Shown: positions 1 to 7,117 of the stretch, piece by piece | Layout: every line of letters begins with the position of its first letter | Position numbering within the stretch: the stretch's first letter is position 1 | Assembly: GCA_015487365.1 (NCBI GenBank) | Contig: WFPT01000135.1 | Coordinates: 1 to 7,274, forward strand | DNA length: 7,274 nucleotides | Direction of reading: 5' to 3' | Source: Aquificaceae bacterium | GTDB lineage: Bacteria > Aquificota > Aquificia > Aquificales > Aquificaceae | Made by a program: the position numbers and the translations under genes | The notes under the pieces: model-generated | The model's input: the letters and a program-made list of their open reading frames with translations, nothing else | What the model was told of the DNA's origin: nothing | Databases searched by the model: none

Positions 1-322
1 AGTTCCACAGGAGCTACTGGTTTTAGGGGAAGAAGGTAACCCAATTAGCTTTAACTACTCCCTTTACAAGGATAGGGTTTTAAAGCTTGTAAAGGAGAGT
101 ATAACCTACCCGGAGGAGGCAAGGCAAGAGGGTGAGGAGGGGGAGCTAACCGTATCCCTTACCCTCTTTAAGGGGGGGAGGCCTGAGGTAAAAATAATAA
201 GGTCTTCTGGGAGTAAGGTTTTAGACCTATACACCTTAAAGGTTTTAAGCTCCCTCCCCTACCCAAAACCTCCAAGGACCTTAACCTTTAAGTTTAAGAT
301 AAGTTATAAATTGGAGGACTGA
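1..322 (+). CDS. TonB-like energy transducer, C-terminal part (5' end outside window)
   Basis: Open frame from the window edge (first complete codon at 2) to the TGA at 320-322, giving 106 residues. The last ~75 residues have the pattern of a TonB C-terminal domain: a YPEEAR segment, then alternating strands (GELTVSLTLFKGG), an RSSGS...LD motif, a LPYPKPP segment and a final strand FKFKISYKL. In the family this domain sits in the periplasm and contacts outer-membrane TonB-dependent receptors, passing on energy from an ExbB/ExbD complex. The N-terminal membrane anchor and the usual Pro-rich linker would lie upstream and are not visible. ndk follows after 22 bases with no terminator between, so co-transcription is likely. 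A TonB-domain protein with another role, such as a TolA-like protein, is possible. The domain call is fairly sure; the specific role is not. Confidence 0.7.
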   Translation, partial: VPQELLVLGEEGNPISFNYSLYKDRVLKLVKESITYPEEARQEGEEGELTVSLTLFKGGRPEVKIIRSSGSKVLDLYTLKVLSSLPYPKPPRTLTFKFKISYKLED

Positions 323-344
323 GTGTGTTAGAATTAAAGACTTT

Positions 345-767
345 ATGGAGAGGACCTTGGTCCTAATAAAGCCGGATGCGGTGGAAAAGGGGGCGGTTGG
401 TAAAATCATAGACAGGTTTTTAGAGGAAGGTTTTAGGCTTTTGGCTTTGAAGATGTTAAGGCTCAGCAAGGAGGAGGCGGGGGAATTCTACAAGGTCCAT
501 AGGGACAAACCCTTTTACGGGGAGCTAATAGAGTTTATGTCCTCTGGTCCCATAGTGGCTATGGTTTTAGAGGGTGAAAGGGCCATAGAGAGGGTGAGGG
601 AAATCATAGGGCCCACCGACAGTAACGAAGCTAGAAGGAAGGCACCCAACTCCATAAGGGCACTCTTTGGAACGGATAAGGGAAAGAATGCGGTTCATGC
701 TTCCGATTCAAAGGAGTCAGCGAGTTTTGAAATTCCCTTCTTTTTCTCTTCCTTGGAGATGCTCTGA
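345..767 (+). CDS. ndk: Nucleoside diphosphate kinase
   Basis: Transfers the gamma phosphate of ATP to nucleoside diphosphates through a phosphohistidine, keeping NTP and dNTP pools balanced in the cytoplasm. The 140-residue length is normal for the family. It shows the start [12 protein letters not shown] with the ATP-contacting Lys9, Tyr49 and Phe57 of the FYKVH...KPFYGE region, the GPTDS loop (Thr91), Arg105, Asn115 and the catalytic His118 in NAVHASDS. No earlier in-frame start fits, because upstream in-frame codons contain no ATG, GTG or TTG close by, so ATG 345 is chosen. There is no Shine-Dalgarno at the normal distance; a GGAGG lies 28 bases upstream, inside the end of the TonB-like gene. 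lon starts 14 bases after its stop. Identification is secure. Confidence 0.97.
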   Translation: MERTLVLIKPDAVEKGAVGKIIDRFLEEGFRLLALKMLRLSKEEAGEFYKVHRDKPFYGELIEFMSSGPIVAMVLEGERAIERVREIIGPTDSNEARRKAPNSIRALFGTDKGKNAVHASDSKESASFEIPFFFSSLEML

Positions 768-781
768 CTAATTTTAATTTT

Positions 782-3124
782 ATGTTGGAGATAAAAAACG
801 TAAAGATTGAGGATAGGATTTACGAGCTCCCCTACATGCCTTTAAGGGATGTGGTGGTCTTCCCCTACATGCTCATACCTCTTTTTGTAGGAAGGGAATT
901 TTCCATAAGGGCCATAGAAAAAGCCTACGAGGGGGACAAACTTCTCTTTGTTTCCCTCCAAAGGGACAAGGAGATTGAGGAGCCCAAGGAGGAAGACCTT
1001 TACAAGGTTGGAACTTTCGTTCAGATAGTAAGGTTTATACCCATAGAGGAGGGGAAGGTAAAGATAATAGTTCAGGGCCTTAGGAGGGGAATAATAAGGT
1101 CCTTAAAGAAGGAGGGAGGTTCATACTTTGTGGAGGTGGAGCCCGTAAAGGAGGAGTTGGAGGAGGACCTAAAGACCTCCGCCCTCGTAAAGAATATAAA
1201 GGAGCTCCTTGACAGGGCCATATACTTAGGTAAGCAGATAGTCCCAGAGGTTGCTATGATGGTAAAGGGGATTAAGGAAGTGGATAAATTTTCCGATTTG
1301 GTAGCCTCCCTCCTTGACGTAGACTCAAAAAAAGCCCAAGAGCTTTTAGAAACCTTTAACGTAAGGGAGAGGCTTGAAAAGATAAACAAGTTGCTTTCGG
1401 ACGAGGTAAAGCTTTTGGAAATCCAGCAGGAGATTAAAAATCAGGCCAAGGAGCAGATTGAAAAGGAGCAGAGGGAATACTTTTTAAGGCAACAGTTAAA
1501 GGCAATACAGAAGGAGTTGGGAGAACTGGACGAAAGGAAGGAGGAGGCCCAAGAGTATAGGAAGAAGTTGGAGGCCTTAAAGCTTTCACCTCAAATAAAA
1601 GAGGAGATAGAAAGGCAGATAGATAAGTTGGAGAAGATGCACCCAGACAGTGCGGAGGCTGGGGTTTTGAGGACCTACCTTGACTGGGTTTTGTCCTTAC
1701 CTTGGAACAAGAGGACCAGAGACCGATACGATATAAAGAGGGCTAAAAAAATATTAGACAGCGAGCACTACGACCTTGAAAAGGTAAAGGACAGGATTAT
1801 AGAGTATTTGGCGGTTCTAAAACTAACAAAGGGTAAGGCTAAGTCCTCCCAGATTTTGTGCTTTATAGGGCCTCCGGGTGTAGGTAAGACCTCCCTTGGT
1901 AAATCCATAGCCAAGGCTTTGGGTAGGAAGTTTGTAAGGATTTCCCTTGGTGGTATAAGGGACGAGGCGGAAATAAGGGGGCACAGGAGAACTTATGTGG
2001 GTGCTATGCCCGGGAGGATAATTCAGGCCATAAAGCAGGCCGGAACTAAGAACCCTTTGATAATGCTTGATGAAATTGACAAGCTTTCCGTTTCCTTTCA
2101 GGGGGACCCTTCCGCAGCCCTTTTGGAAGTCTTAGACCCAGAGCAAAACAAAAGCTTTATGGACCTTTACATAAACTTACCCTTTGATTTATCGGAGATC
2201 CTCTTCATCTGCACAGGAAACCGGGTAGATACAATCCCAAGGCCACTTTTGGACAGGATGGAGGTAATATTTTTAAGTGGCTACTCGGAAGAAGAAAAGT
2301 TACAGATTGCAAAAAAGCACATAATACCAAAGCTAACCAAAAACCACGGCTTTAAGGAGGGTGAGGTCCTCTTTGAAGAGGAAGCCTTAAAAGAGATTAT
2401 AAGGGGTTATACCTCAGAGGCGGGAGTGAGGGGTCTCCAAAGGCAGATTTCCGCGGTTTTGAGGAAGCTTGCGGTTAAAAAGCTTGAAGGCCAAAATCCA
2501 CCCTTCATAGTAAGGAAGGAGGACCTCATAAAACTTTTAGGGGTTCCCAGATACAGGCAGGAGAGGGAGGAAGAGCCTTTAATAGGTATAGCAACCGGCC
2601 TTGCTTGGACGGAGGTGGGTGGAGAGATAATGTATGTGGAGGCTACTAAGATGAGGGGTAGTGGTAAGTTAATCCTTACTGGCTCCTTAGGGGAGGTTAT
2701 GAAGGAATCCGTTCAGGCTTCCCTTTCCTACATAAGGGCAAACGCGGAAAGGTTTTCCATAAATCCGGAGGACTTTAAAGATGTAGATGTCCATGTCCAT
2801 ATACCAGAAGGTGCGGTCCCAAAGGATGGACCCTCCGCGGGTGTGGCTATTGCAACCGCTCTCCTTTCCCTCTTTACCCAAAAACCCGTTAGGATGGACG
2901 TTGCTATGACCGGTGAAATTACTTTAAGGGGGAGGGTTTTACCCGTTGGAGGTTTAAAGGAAAAGATTTTGGCTGCAAAGAGGGCTGGAATTTACGAGGT
3001 AATACTCCCTTATAAAAACAAAGAAGAAGTTTTAGAGGACCTACCACCTTATGTTAGGGAAAAGATGAAGCTCCACTTTGTTAAGAACTTGGAGGAGGTC
3101 TTTAAGATTGCAATTTTCTTATAA
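782..3124 (+). CDS. lon: ATP-dependent protease Lon (LonA type)
   Basis: Cytoplasmic AAA+ serine protease that unfolds and degrades damaged and regulatory proteins. At 780 residues it is close to E. coli Lon (784). Order: N-terminal substrate-binding domain (~12-200, beginning [13 protein letters not shown]), a long coiled-coil region (~205-290, rich in K/E/Q), AAA+ module with Walker A GPPGVGKT (363-370) and Walker B LIMLDEID (Asp430-Glu431), then the protease domain with catalytic Ser685 in KDGPSAG and Lys728 in GGLKEK. The Ser-Lys spacing of 43 equals that of E. coli (S679/K722). The pore-facing and protease regions look intact. No Shine-Dalgarno precedes ATG 782 (the leader is AT-rich), so re-initiation from ndk 14 bases upstream is plausible. 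I saw no clear heat-shock promoter or CIRCE element. Its last 23 bases overlap the end of the opposing CorC-like gene. Confidence 0.98.
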   Translation: MLEIKNVKIEDRIYELPYMPLRDVVVFPYMLIPLFVGREFSIRAIEKAYEGDKLLFVSLQRDKEIEEPKEEDLYKVGTFVQIVRFIPIEEGKVKIIVQGLRRGIIRSLKKEGGSYFVEVEPVKEELEEDLKTSALVKNIKELLDRAIYLGKQIVPEVAMMVKGIKEVDKFSDLVASLLDVDSKKAQELLETFNVRERLEKINKLLSDEVKLLEIQQEIKNQAKEQIEKEQREYFLRQQLKAIQKELGELDERKEEAQEYRKKLEALKLSPQIKEEIERQIDKLEKMHPDSAEAGVLRTYLDWVLSLPWNKRTRDRYDIKRAKKILDSEHYDLEKVKDRIIEYLAVLKLTKGKAKSSQILCFIGPPGVGKTSLGKSIAKALGRKFVRISLGGIRDEAEIRGHRRTYVGAMPGRIIQAIKQAGTKNPLIMLDEIDKLSVSFQGDPSAALLEVLDPEQNKSFMDLYINLPFDLSEILFICTGNRVDTIPRPLLDRMEVIFLSGYSEEEKLQIAKKHIIPKLTKNHGFKEGEVLFEEEALKEIIRGYTSEAGVRGLQRQISAVLRKLAVKKLEGQNPPFIVRKEDLIKLLGVPRYRQEREEEPLIGIATGLAWTEVGGEIMYVEATKMRGSGKLILTGSLGEVMKESVQASLSYIRANAERFSINPEDFKDVDVHVHIPEGAVPKDGPSAGVAIATALLSLFTQKPVRMDVAMTGEITLRGRVLPVGGLKEKILAAKRAGIYEVILPYKNKEEVLEDLPPYVREKMKLHFVKNLEEVFKIAIFL

Positions 3125-4277
3125 TTAAGAGGGTTTTAATCCTGCTTCCCTCAACCTCCTTTACCCTAATCCTTAAATTTTTGTATTCCACTTCGTCTCC
3201 CACCTTCGGTATCCTTCCCAGTTTTGCCATAACCAGACCCCCCAGGGTATCGTACTCGTAATCCTCGGGTAATTCCAAGGAGAACCTCTGGGAGAAATCC
3301 TCTAAGCTTACGTTTGCGGGTAAGGTTATAAAGTTATCTTCATTACCGTGGGTTTTAACGTTAAAAAAGTAGTTGAGGAGGTTTTCAGAGGTTATCACCC
3401 CCGAAAGGTCACCGTGCTCGTCCAGGAGGACCGCAAAGAAGTCCCTGCCCTTTATCCTCTTTAAAAATTCCTCCAAACTTAAAAACTCGGGTAGCCTTAA
3501 AACTTCCCTTTTAAACTCAGACAGCCTTTTACCCTTACTCTCTTCAAGGGGTAGGAGGTCCCTAAGTTCCAGATAACCGGTTACGTTATCCTGGCTTTCC
3601 CTGTAAAGTAAAAATTTGGTGCTCTTGGATTTTAAAATCCCCGGTAGGACCTCCGAGACCTTCCTTTCCTCGTCAAAGGCCACCACGTCGGGCCTTGGGG
3701 TCATAACCTCCCTTAAAACTACTTTGTCCAAGTTTAGGGCTCTACTTACCCTAAGGTATTCCTCCTCTTCCAGGTTACCCTCTTCCAGAAGGGAGGTTAG
3801 GAGGCCCAGGAGTTGCTCCTTATCTAAACTTTGGGTTTTTAGGTCCTTAAAGAGCCTTTCCAAGGGCTTGTAAAAGACGAAGCGGAGGGGGGTAAGGATT
3901 AGGTGGAAGGGGTAAAAGAGGAGGGTGTATAGAGGGACTAACCTTTCCGTTAAGGGGAGGACCAAATTCTTAGGCAAGGTTTCACCAAATATAAAAATGA
4001 GTAAAGAGGAGATAAAGCCAGAGCCCTTACCAAATATTAAGGTAAGGTAGGAGGAGAGGAGGACGTTTATAATTTCGTTTCCCAAGAGTATAGAAATCAA
4101 CAGCTCCTTGGGCTCCTTCAAGAGCTTCTTTAAGACTTTAAAGACTTTGCTTTCGGAGAACCTGTAAATTAGGCCCTTACCCTGGGAGAAGAAGACAACT
4201 TCTGAGGAGGCAAAGAAGCCCGAAAGGAGCAAAAGTATTAAGACAAGGAGTAACTCAGTATAGGTTGCAGGATACAT
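3102..4277 (-). CDS. CNNM/CorC (HlyC) family membrane protein with CBS pair, probable magnesium/cobalt efflux
   Basis: 391 residues from ATG 4277. Order: DUF21/CNNM membrane domain with about four hydrophobic segments (roughly 8-30, 58-83, 87-107, 112-136) containing [15 protein letters not shown] and FGETLPKN, which match conserved membrane motifs of the family; an acidic helical stretch ([11 protein letters not shown]); a CBS pair starting [14 protein letters not shown] (~191-305); and the C-terminal CorC_HlyC domain (~315-390) with [16 protein letters not shown]. Family members export Mg2+ (CorC in bacteria) with the CBS pair sensing ATP-Mg; old haemolysin names are misleading. An in-frame TTG at 4289 would add four residues; neither start has a well-spaced Shine-Dalgarno. 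It overlaps the upstream ABC gene by 23 bases (35 with TTG), implying translational coupling, and overlaps lon by 23 bases tail to tail. Family is sure; the ion is inferred. Confidence 0.9.
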   Translation of the reverse strand: MYPATYTELLLVLILLLLSGFFASSEVVFFSQGKGLIYRFSESKVFKVLKKLLKEPKELLISILLGNEIINVLLSSYLTLIFGKGSGFISSLLIFIFGETLPKNLVLPLTERLVPLYTLLFYPFHLILTPLRFVFYKPLERLFKDLKTQSLDKEQLLGLLTSLLEEGNLEEEEYLRVSRALNLDKVVLREVMTPRPDVVAFDEERKVSEVLPGILKSKSTKFLLYRESQDNVTGYLELRDLLPLEESKGKRLSEFKREVLRLPEFLSLEEFLKRIKGRDFFAVLLDEHGDLSGVITSENLLNYFFNVKTHGNEDNFITLPANVSLEDFSQRFSLELPEDYEYDTLGGLVMAKLGRIPKVGDEVEYKNLRIRVKEVEGSRIKTLLIIRKLQS

Positions 4278-5130
4278 AGGTTTTTCCAACCCTTTTAACC
4301 CTTAAACTTTTTTTACATTCCTTTAACCTCTCCTGACAGCCGTTGTAAAAGGGGCAACCCTCACTACTTGGCTCTATTTCCTTTAAGTTAAAGACTTCCC
4401 CCCTCTCCCTTGGATTCCTAACGGGTAGTGAAGAAATTAAATAACGGGTGTAAGGGTTTTTGGGCTCCTTTAACAGCTCCTCCGCCGGTCCGTATTCCAT
4501 ACGAACTCCCCCGTATAAGACTAAAATTTTATCCGCAAGTCCCCTTAAAAGTCTCAGGTCGTGGGTTATAAAGATTAAGGCTATACCTTTTTCCTTTAAG
4601 TCCTTAAAGAGCTTTACAATTTTTTTCCTTAAAGTGGCGTCCAAGGAGGAGGTAGGCTCGTCCGCAACTATTAGCTTGGGTGAAAGGAGTATGGCCCTTG
4701 CAACCGCAAGCCTTTGCTTTTGCCCACCCGATAGCTCAAGGACCTTCCTCTTTAAAAACTCAGGCCCTAAACCTACCCTCTCCAAAACCCCTTCAAGGTC
4801 GTAGTCCCTTACCCCGTGGGTCCTTAGAACCTCCCTTAAAACACCTTCTACACTCATTTTGGGGTTTAAACTGCTTGATGGGTCCTGAAAGACCGCTGAA
4901 ACCAACCTACCAAACTCCTTCCTCTTAAAGTCCCACAGCTCCCTCTTAAAGAGTCTTACACTACCGGAGGAGGGCTTTAGAAGTCTAAGGATAATTTTAC
5001 CCAGGGTGCTCTTCCCCGAGCCAGACTCCCCCACAACCCCTAAAACCTCACCCTCCTTTAAGGAAAAGTCTATACCCTTTAAAACCTCCTTCCTACCAAA
5101 ACTTTTTTTAAGCCCTTCAACTTCCAACAT
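4255..5130 (-). CDS. ABC transporter ATP-binding protein, oligopeptide/dipeptide (OppF/DppF) type
   Basis: 291-residue ATPase powering a membrane importer from the cytoplasmic side. Visible: Walker [10 protein letters not shown] (34-42), Q-loop [10 protein letters not shown] (81-90), a form typical of the OppF/DppF/NikE branch, signature LSGGQKQR (133-140), Walker B LIVADE (153-158), D-loop SSLD and switch His190 (ITHD). The C-terminal extension has [12 protein letters not shown], the usual oligopeptide-transporter tail motif, then four cysteines (259, 265, 272, 288) in CPFYNGC...C...C; a tail of this kind holds a [4Fe-4S] cluster in some characterised Opp/Dpp ATPases. It is a little shorter than the ~320-330 residues usual for OppF/DppF. 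No permease, binding protein or second ATPase is in the window, so substrate (peptide, nickel or other) cannot be set. ATG 5130 has AAGGGGG just upstream. Its start faces lysC across 28 bases. Confidence 0.9.
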   Translation of the reverse strand: MLEVEGLKKSFGRKEVLKGIDFSLKEGEVLGVVGESGSGKSTLGKIILRLLKPSSGSVRLFKRELWDFKRKEFGRLVSAVFQDPSSSLNPKMSVEGVLREVLRTHGVRDYDLEGVLERVGLGPEFLKRKVLELSGGQKQRLAVARAILLSPKLIVADEPTSSLDATLRKKIVKLFKDLKEKGIALIFITHDLRLLRGLADKILVLYGGVRMEYGPAEELLKEPKNPYTRYLISSLPVRNPRERGEVFNLKEIEPSSEGCPFYNGCQERLKECKKSLRVKRVGKTYVSCNLY

Positions 5131-5132
5131 AT

Positions 5133-5139
5133 CCCCCTT
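5133..5139 (-). promoter_or_regulatory. Ribosome-binding site of the ABC ATPase gene
   Basis: On the minus strand the sequence AAGGGGG lies two bases before the ATG at 5130-5128; counting only its AAGG core the spacing is five bases. It is one of the few recognisable Shine-Dalgarno sequences in the window and supports ATG 5130 as the start. Confidence 0.6.
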
Positions 5140-5141
5140 GA

Positions 5142-5149
5142 ATTATAAT
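5142..5149. promoter_or_regulatory. Palindromic ATTATAAT box, candidate shared -10 of divergent promoters
   Basis: ATTATAAT is its own reverse complement, so it reads as a perfect TATAAT on the plus strand (5144-5149, toward lysC) and on the minus strand (5147-5142, toward the ABC gene). Plus-strand transcription would start near 5156, only about three bases before the lysC GTG, which fits the lack of a Shine-Dalgarno there. Minus-strand transcription would start near 5135 and would cut into the ABC gene's ribosome-binding site, so the minus reading is weaker. No good -35 hexamer is seen at 16-18 bases on either strand (best plus-strand match about 3 of 6). Confidence 0.4.
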
Positions 5150-5158
5150 AAACTAAGC

Positions 5159-6385
5159 GTGGCGGTGTTCGTTCAAAAGTTTGGGGGAACCTCCGTTGCA
5201 AACTTAGAGAGGATGGAGTTGGTTGCCCAAAGGGTTGAAGAAAGACTCAAAGAGGGGAACGAGGTAGTTGTAGTTTCTTCCGCCATGGCAGGGGAAACGG
5301 ACTCATTAATAGAGCTTGCCAAAAAAATTGAGCCCTTCCCACCTGAAAGGGAGCTGGACGTTTTACTTTCAACGGGGGAGCAGAAGGCCATAGCCCTCCT
5401 TTCTATGGTTTTGAGGAGGAGGGGAATTAAGGCCATAAGTTTGTGCGGTTGGCAGGTTCCCATAATTACGGATTCTGTCTTTACCAAGGCAAAGATTAAA
5501 AAAATAGGCATACAGAAGATAAAAAACTTACTCAGTAAAGGCTACGTTCCGGTGGTTGCGGGTTTTCAGGGGGTTACCGAAGACTGGCAGATAACCACCT
5601 TGGGGAGGGGGGGCTCGGATACGACCGCGGTAGCCTTGGCCAGTGCCCTTAATGCCATCTGCGAAATCTTTACCGACGTTGAAGGGGTATTTACCGCGGA
5701 CCCGAGGATAGTAAAGAACGCAAAAAAGATTGAAAAAATCTCCTACGAGGAGATGCTGGAGCTTTCTTCTTTGGGGGCAAAGGTTATGCAAATAAGGAGT
5801 GTTGAATTTGGAGCAAAGTATAATGTTAAAATACACGTAAGGAGCACCTTTTCAAAGGAGGAAGGGACTTGGATAGTCCCGGAGGAGGAAATCGTGGAAA
5901 AGGTAGTGGTAAGGGGAATAACCTTGGACAGGAACGAATCGAGGATTACCGTAGTCAGAGTCCCGGACAGGCCCGGTATAGCGGCCAAAATCTTTAAGGC
6001 CTTAGGGGACGCTCACATAGTTGTGGATATGATTGTCCAAAACGTTTCTTATGAAGGTTATACGGATATGTCCTTTACCGTAAGCAGAAACGAGGCCAAA
6101 AAGGCGGAAGAAATAGTTAGGGCGGTTGCAAAGGAAATAGGGGCAAAGGAGGTAATAAGGGACGACAGTGTAGCCAAGGTTTCCATAGTGGGTCTTGGGA
6201 TGAGGAGCTCCTACGGGACAGCGGGTAAGATGTTTGAGGTTTTGGCCAAAAATAACATAAACATAATGGCCATATCCACCTCCGAAATAAGGATATCCTG
6301 TCTTATAGAGGAAAAGTATTCAGAGCTTGCCCTTAGGGAGCTCCATTCTGCTTTTATAGAAAACGGGGAGATAGAAGTCCTATAA
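5159..6385 (+). CDS. lysC: Aspartate kinase (aspartokinase) with two C-terminal ACT domains
   Basis: Phosphorylates L-aspartate with ATP, the first step to lysine, threonine, methionine and diaminopimelate. 408 residues, the usual size of monofunctional Bacillus-type enzymes. Kinase domain: VQKFGGTSV (Lys7), [20 protein letters not shown] (~71-77), [16 protein letters not shown] (~146-161) and [13 protein letters not shown] (171-183). ACT domains at ~262-325 ([12 protein letters not shown]...DMIVQN) and ~339-405 ([11 protein letters not shown]) would bind feedback inhibitors. The start GTG 5159 gives the N-terminus [12 protein letters not shown], as in homologues; GTG 5165 is possible, while an open frame reaching back to 5006 only overlaps the ABC gene and is not coding. 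There is no Shine-Dalgarno. The stop TAA shares one base with the next ATG (TAATG), implying coupling. See the internal start entry near 5881 for a possible beta subunit. Confidence 0.95.
   Translation: MAVFVQKFGGTSVANLERMELVAQRVEERLKEGNEVVVVSSAMAGETDSLIELAKKIEPFPPERELDVLLSTGEQKAIALLSMVLRRRGIKAISLCGWQVPIITDSVFTKAKIKKIGIQKIKNLLSKGYVPVVAGFQGVTEDWQITTLGRGGSDTTAVALASALNAICEIFTDVEGVFTADPRIVKNAKKIEKISYEEMLELSSLGAKVMQIRSVEFGAKYNVKIHVRSTFSKEEGTWIVPEEEIVEKVVVRGITLDRNESRITVVRVPDRPGIAAKIFKALGDAHIVVDMIVQNVSYEGYTDMSFTVSRNEAKKAEEIVRAVAKEIGAKEVIRDDSVAKVSIVGLGMRSSYGTAGKMFEVLAKNNINIMAISTSEIRISCLIEEKYSELALRELHSAFIENGEIEVL
5881..5896 (+). promoter_or_regulatory. Candidate internal translation start inside lysC (beta subunit)
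   Basis: GGAGGAGG at 5881-5888, containing a perfect AGGAGG, stands five bases before an in-frame GTG (5894-5896) at codon 246. Initiation there would give a 163-residue protein made of the two ACT domains. From memory, Bacillus subtilis aspartokinase II (408 residues) makes its 163-residue beta subunit from an internal start at residue 246, the same position and size. Caution: GAG-GAG codons create Shine-Dalgarno-like strings often in this Glu-rich genome. Confidence 0.4.
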
Positions 6386-6726
6386 TGCCTTGGAGGATTA
6401 GGGTAAGGAAAAAGTTTTACTGGGCCCACTACCTTACGAACTACTACGGGAAACCTGAACCTATCCACGGGCACACTTGGCAGGTGGAAGTTTGCGTTTT
6501 AGCAAGGGAGCTGGACGAAGGGGGGATAGGAGTGGATTTTTTAAAACTCAAAGAGGATTTAGAAAATCTCTTACCAGACCATACCTTGCTCAACGAGCAC
6601 TTTAACTTCTCCCCCAGTGCGGAGAACTTGGCCAAGTGGATTTACGAAAAACTTAAAGGAAAGTATGAGGTGGAAAGGGTTAGCGTTTGGGAAACTGAGG
6701 ACTTTTGCGCTGATTACTTTGAGTAG
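6385..6726 (+). CDS. 6-pyruvoyl-tetrahydropterin synthase/QueD family protein, PTPS-III type (possible FolB substitute)
   Basis: 113-residue T-fold protein of the PTPS/QueD superfamily, acting on pterins in the cytoplasm. Zinc ligands are visible as His15 (FYWAHYL) and His28/His30 (IHGHTW); the Asp-His pair is Asp65-His66 (LPDHTLLNE), and Glu103 (VWETED) matches the pterin-binding Glu. QueD has its nucleophilic Cys four residues before the HGH; here that position is Pro24, and the only cysteines (37, 108) are elsewhere. Instead Glu25 gives E-P-I-HGH, the ExxHGH signature reported for PTPS-III, which cleaves dihydroneopterin in folate synthesis in place of FolB. So FolB-like activity is more likely than queuosine synthesis; this is inferred from motifs alone. 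ATG 6385 overlaps the lysC stop by one base; a GGGGAG lies 14 bases upstream, so coupling to lysC is probable. Family call is sure, subtype moderately so. Confidence 0.88.
   Translation: MPWRIRVRKKFYWAHYLTNYYGKPEPIHGHTWQVEVCVLARELDEGGIGVDFLKLKEDLENLLPDHTLLNEHFNFSPSAENLAKWIYEKLKGKYEVERVSVWETEDFCADYFE
6655..6660 (+). promoter_or_regulatory. Ribosome-binding site for the LptE-like gene
   Basis: AAAGGA four bases before ATG 6665, inside the 3' part of the PTPS-family gene. It favours ATG 6665 over the TTG codons at 6719 and 6728, which would remove most or all of the signal sequence. Confidence 0.55.
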
Positions 6727-7117
6727 CTTGGCCTTTTCAAGGGAGGTTTGCTTAAAGGTAAAGGCCAAGGAGCCCTACCTAAGGCTTTCCCTATACAAAC
6801 TCTTTGAGAGGATATACCTTTACAGGGGTTATGAGCTAAGTTGCACCCAAGGCTCAGAGGTAGTAAGGGTTTTGGTCAAAAGGTACGAAAAGCTCCCTTT
6901 AAGCTACGATCGATACGGCAGGGTCTCAGAGTATGCGTTAATTTTAGAGTTAGAGTTTAAAGGTAAAACCCTTAGGGTTAGCACCTTCACCAAATACAGG
7001 AGGGGTTACGGCTCCCTTTCTTTTAGAAAGAGCTTAGAGGAACTCCTTAAAAAACTGGAGCTCCTGATAAATTCAGAGTTCCCTCAGAGTTCTACCCTGT
7101 TACCCTCCCTATCGTAA
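6665..7117 (+). CDS. LptE-like secreted envelope protein (putative LPS-assembly factor)
   Basis: 150 residues from ATG 6665. The N-terminus has a basic n-region ([12 protein letters not shown]), a hydrophobic stretch ([13 protein letters not shown], ~13-25) and a possible signal peptidase I site after AFS, so it is predicted to be exported. The mature part recalls LptE: strand, helix ([17 protein letters not shown]), strand, then [22 protein letters not shown], close to the usual 'dg-GRvsEY-L-l-v-f' pattern, and a C-terminal helix. LptE plugs LptD in the outer membrane to insert lipopolysaccharide. Unlike typical LptE there is no lipobox: the only nearby cysteine (29) follows Arg-Glu-Val. The first 62 bases lie within the PTPS-family gene in another frame. 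A TTG at 6719 would be a shorter choice. The 3' end overlaps the opposing CDGSH gene by 34 bases. The gene is probably real; the LptE assignment is by pattern only. Confidence 0.6.
   Translation: MRWKGLAFGKLRTFALITLSSLAFSREVCLKVKAKEPYLRLSLYKLFERIYLYRGYELSCTQGSEVVRVLVKRYEKLPLSYDRYGRVSEYALILELEFKGKTLRVSTFTKYRRGYGSLSFRKSLEELLKKLELLINSEFPQSSTLLPSLS
7073..7092. repeat. Short direct repeat TCAGAGTTC x2
   Basis: TCAGAGTTC occurs at 7073-7081 and 7084-7092, separated by two bases. It covers the last codons of the LptE-like gene, and the second copy contains the stop codon of the CDGSH gene. It may be a small slippage duplication; chance is also possible. Confidence 0.4.

Noticed and set aside
727..760. 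TTGAAA-like -35 element in the end of ndk as a lon heat-shock promoter
   Set aside because: No matching -10 or sigma32-type CCCCAT element at a suitable distance.
1072..1389. 105-codon minus-strand open frame inside lon
   Set aside because: Ser/Phe/Thr-rich translation typical of the reverse complement of a purine-rich gene; lon is clearly the real gene here.
3129..3152. Possible terminator hairpin GAGGG...CCCTC after lon
   Set aside because: Only a five-base stem with a 14-base loop, no U-tract after it, and it sits inside the coding sequence of the opposing gene.
4460..4928. Plus-strand open frames opposite the ABC ATPase
   Set aside because: Low-complexity Ser/Leu/Pro translations antisense to conserved ABC motifs.
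5006..5158. In-frame N-terminal extension of lysC by 51 codons starting at ATG 5006
   Set aside because: It lies entirely over the opposite-strand ABC gene and the gap, is Ser/Pro-rich and unlike any aspartokinase N-terminus; GTG 5159 gives the expected [12 protein letters not shown] start.
5528..5836. 102-codon minus-strand open frame inside lysC, and similar frames at 5173-5511 and 5743-5988
   Set aside because: Antisense shadows of conserved aspartokinase sequence, with no recognisable domain.
6719..7117. TTG 6719 as the start of the LptE-like gene, reducing overlap with the PTPS-family gene
   Set aside because: It removes most of the signal peptide, and ATG 6665 has a Shine-Dalgarno (AAAGGA) at good spacing; kept only as an alternative.
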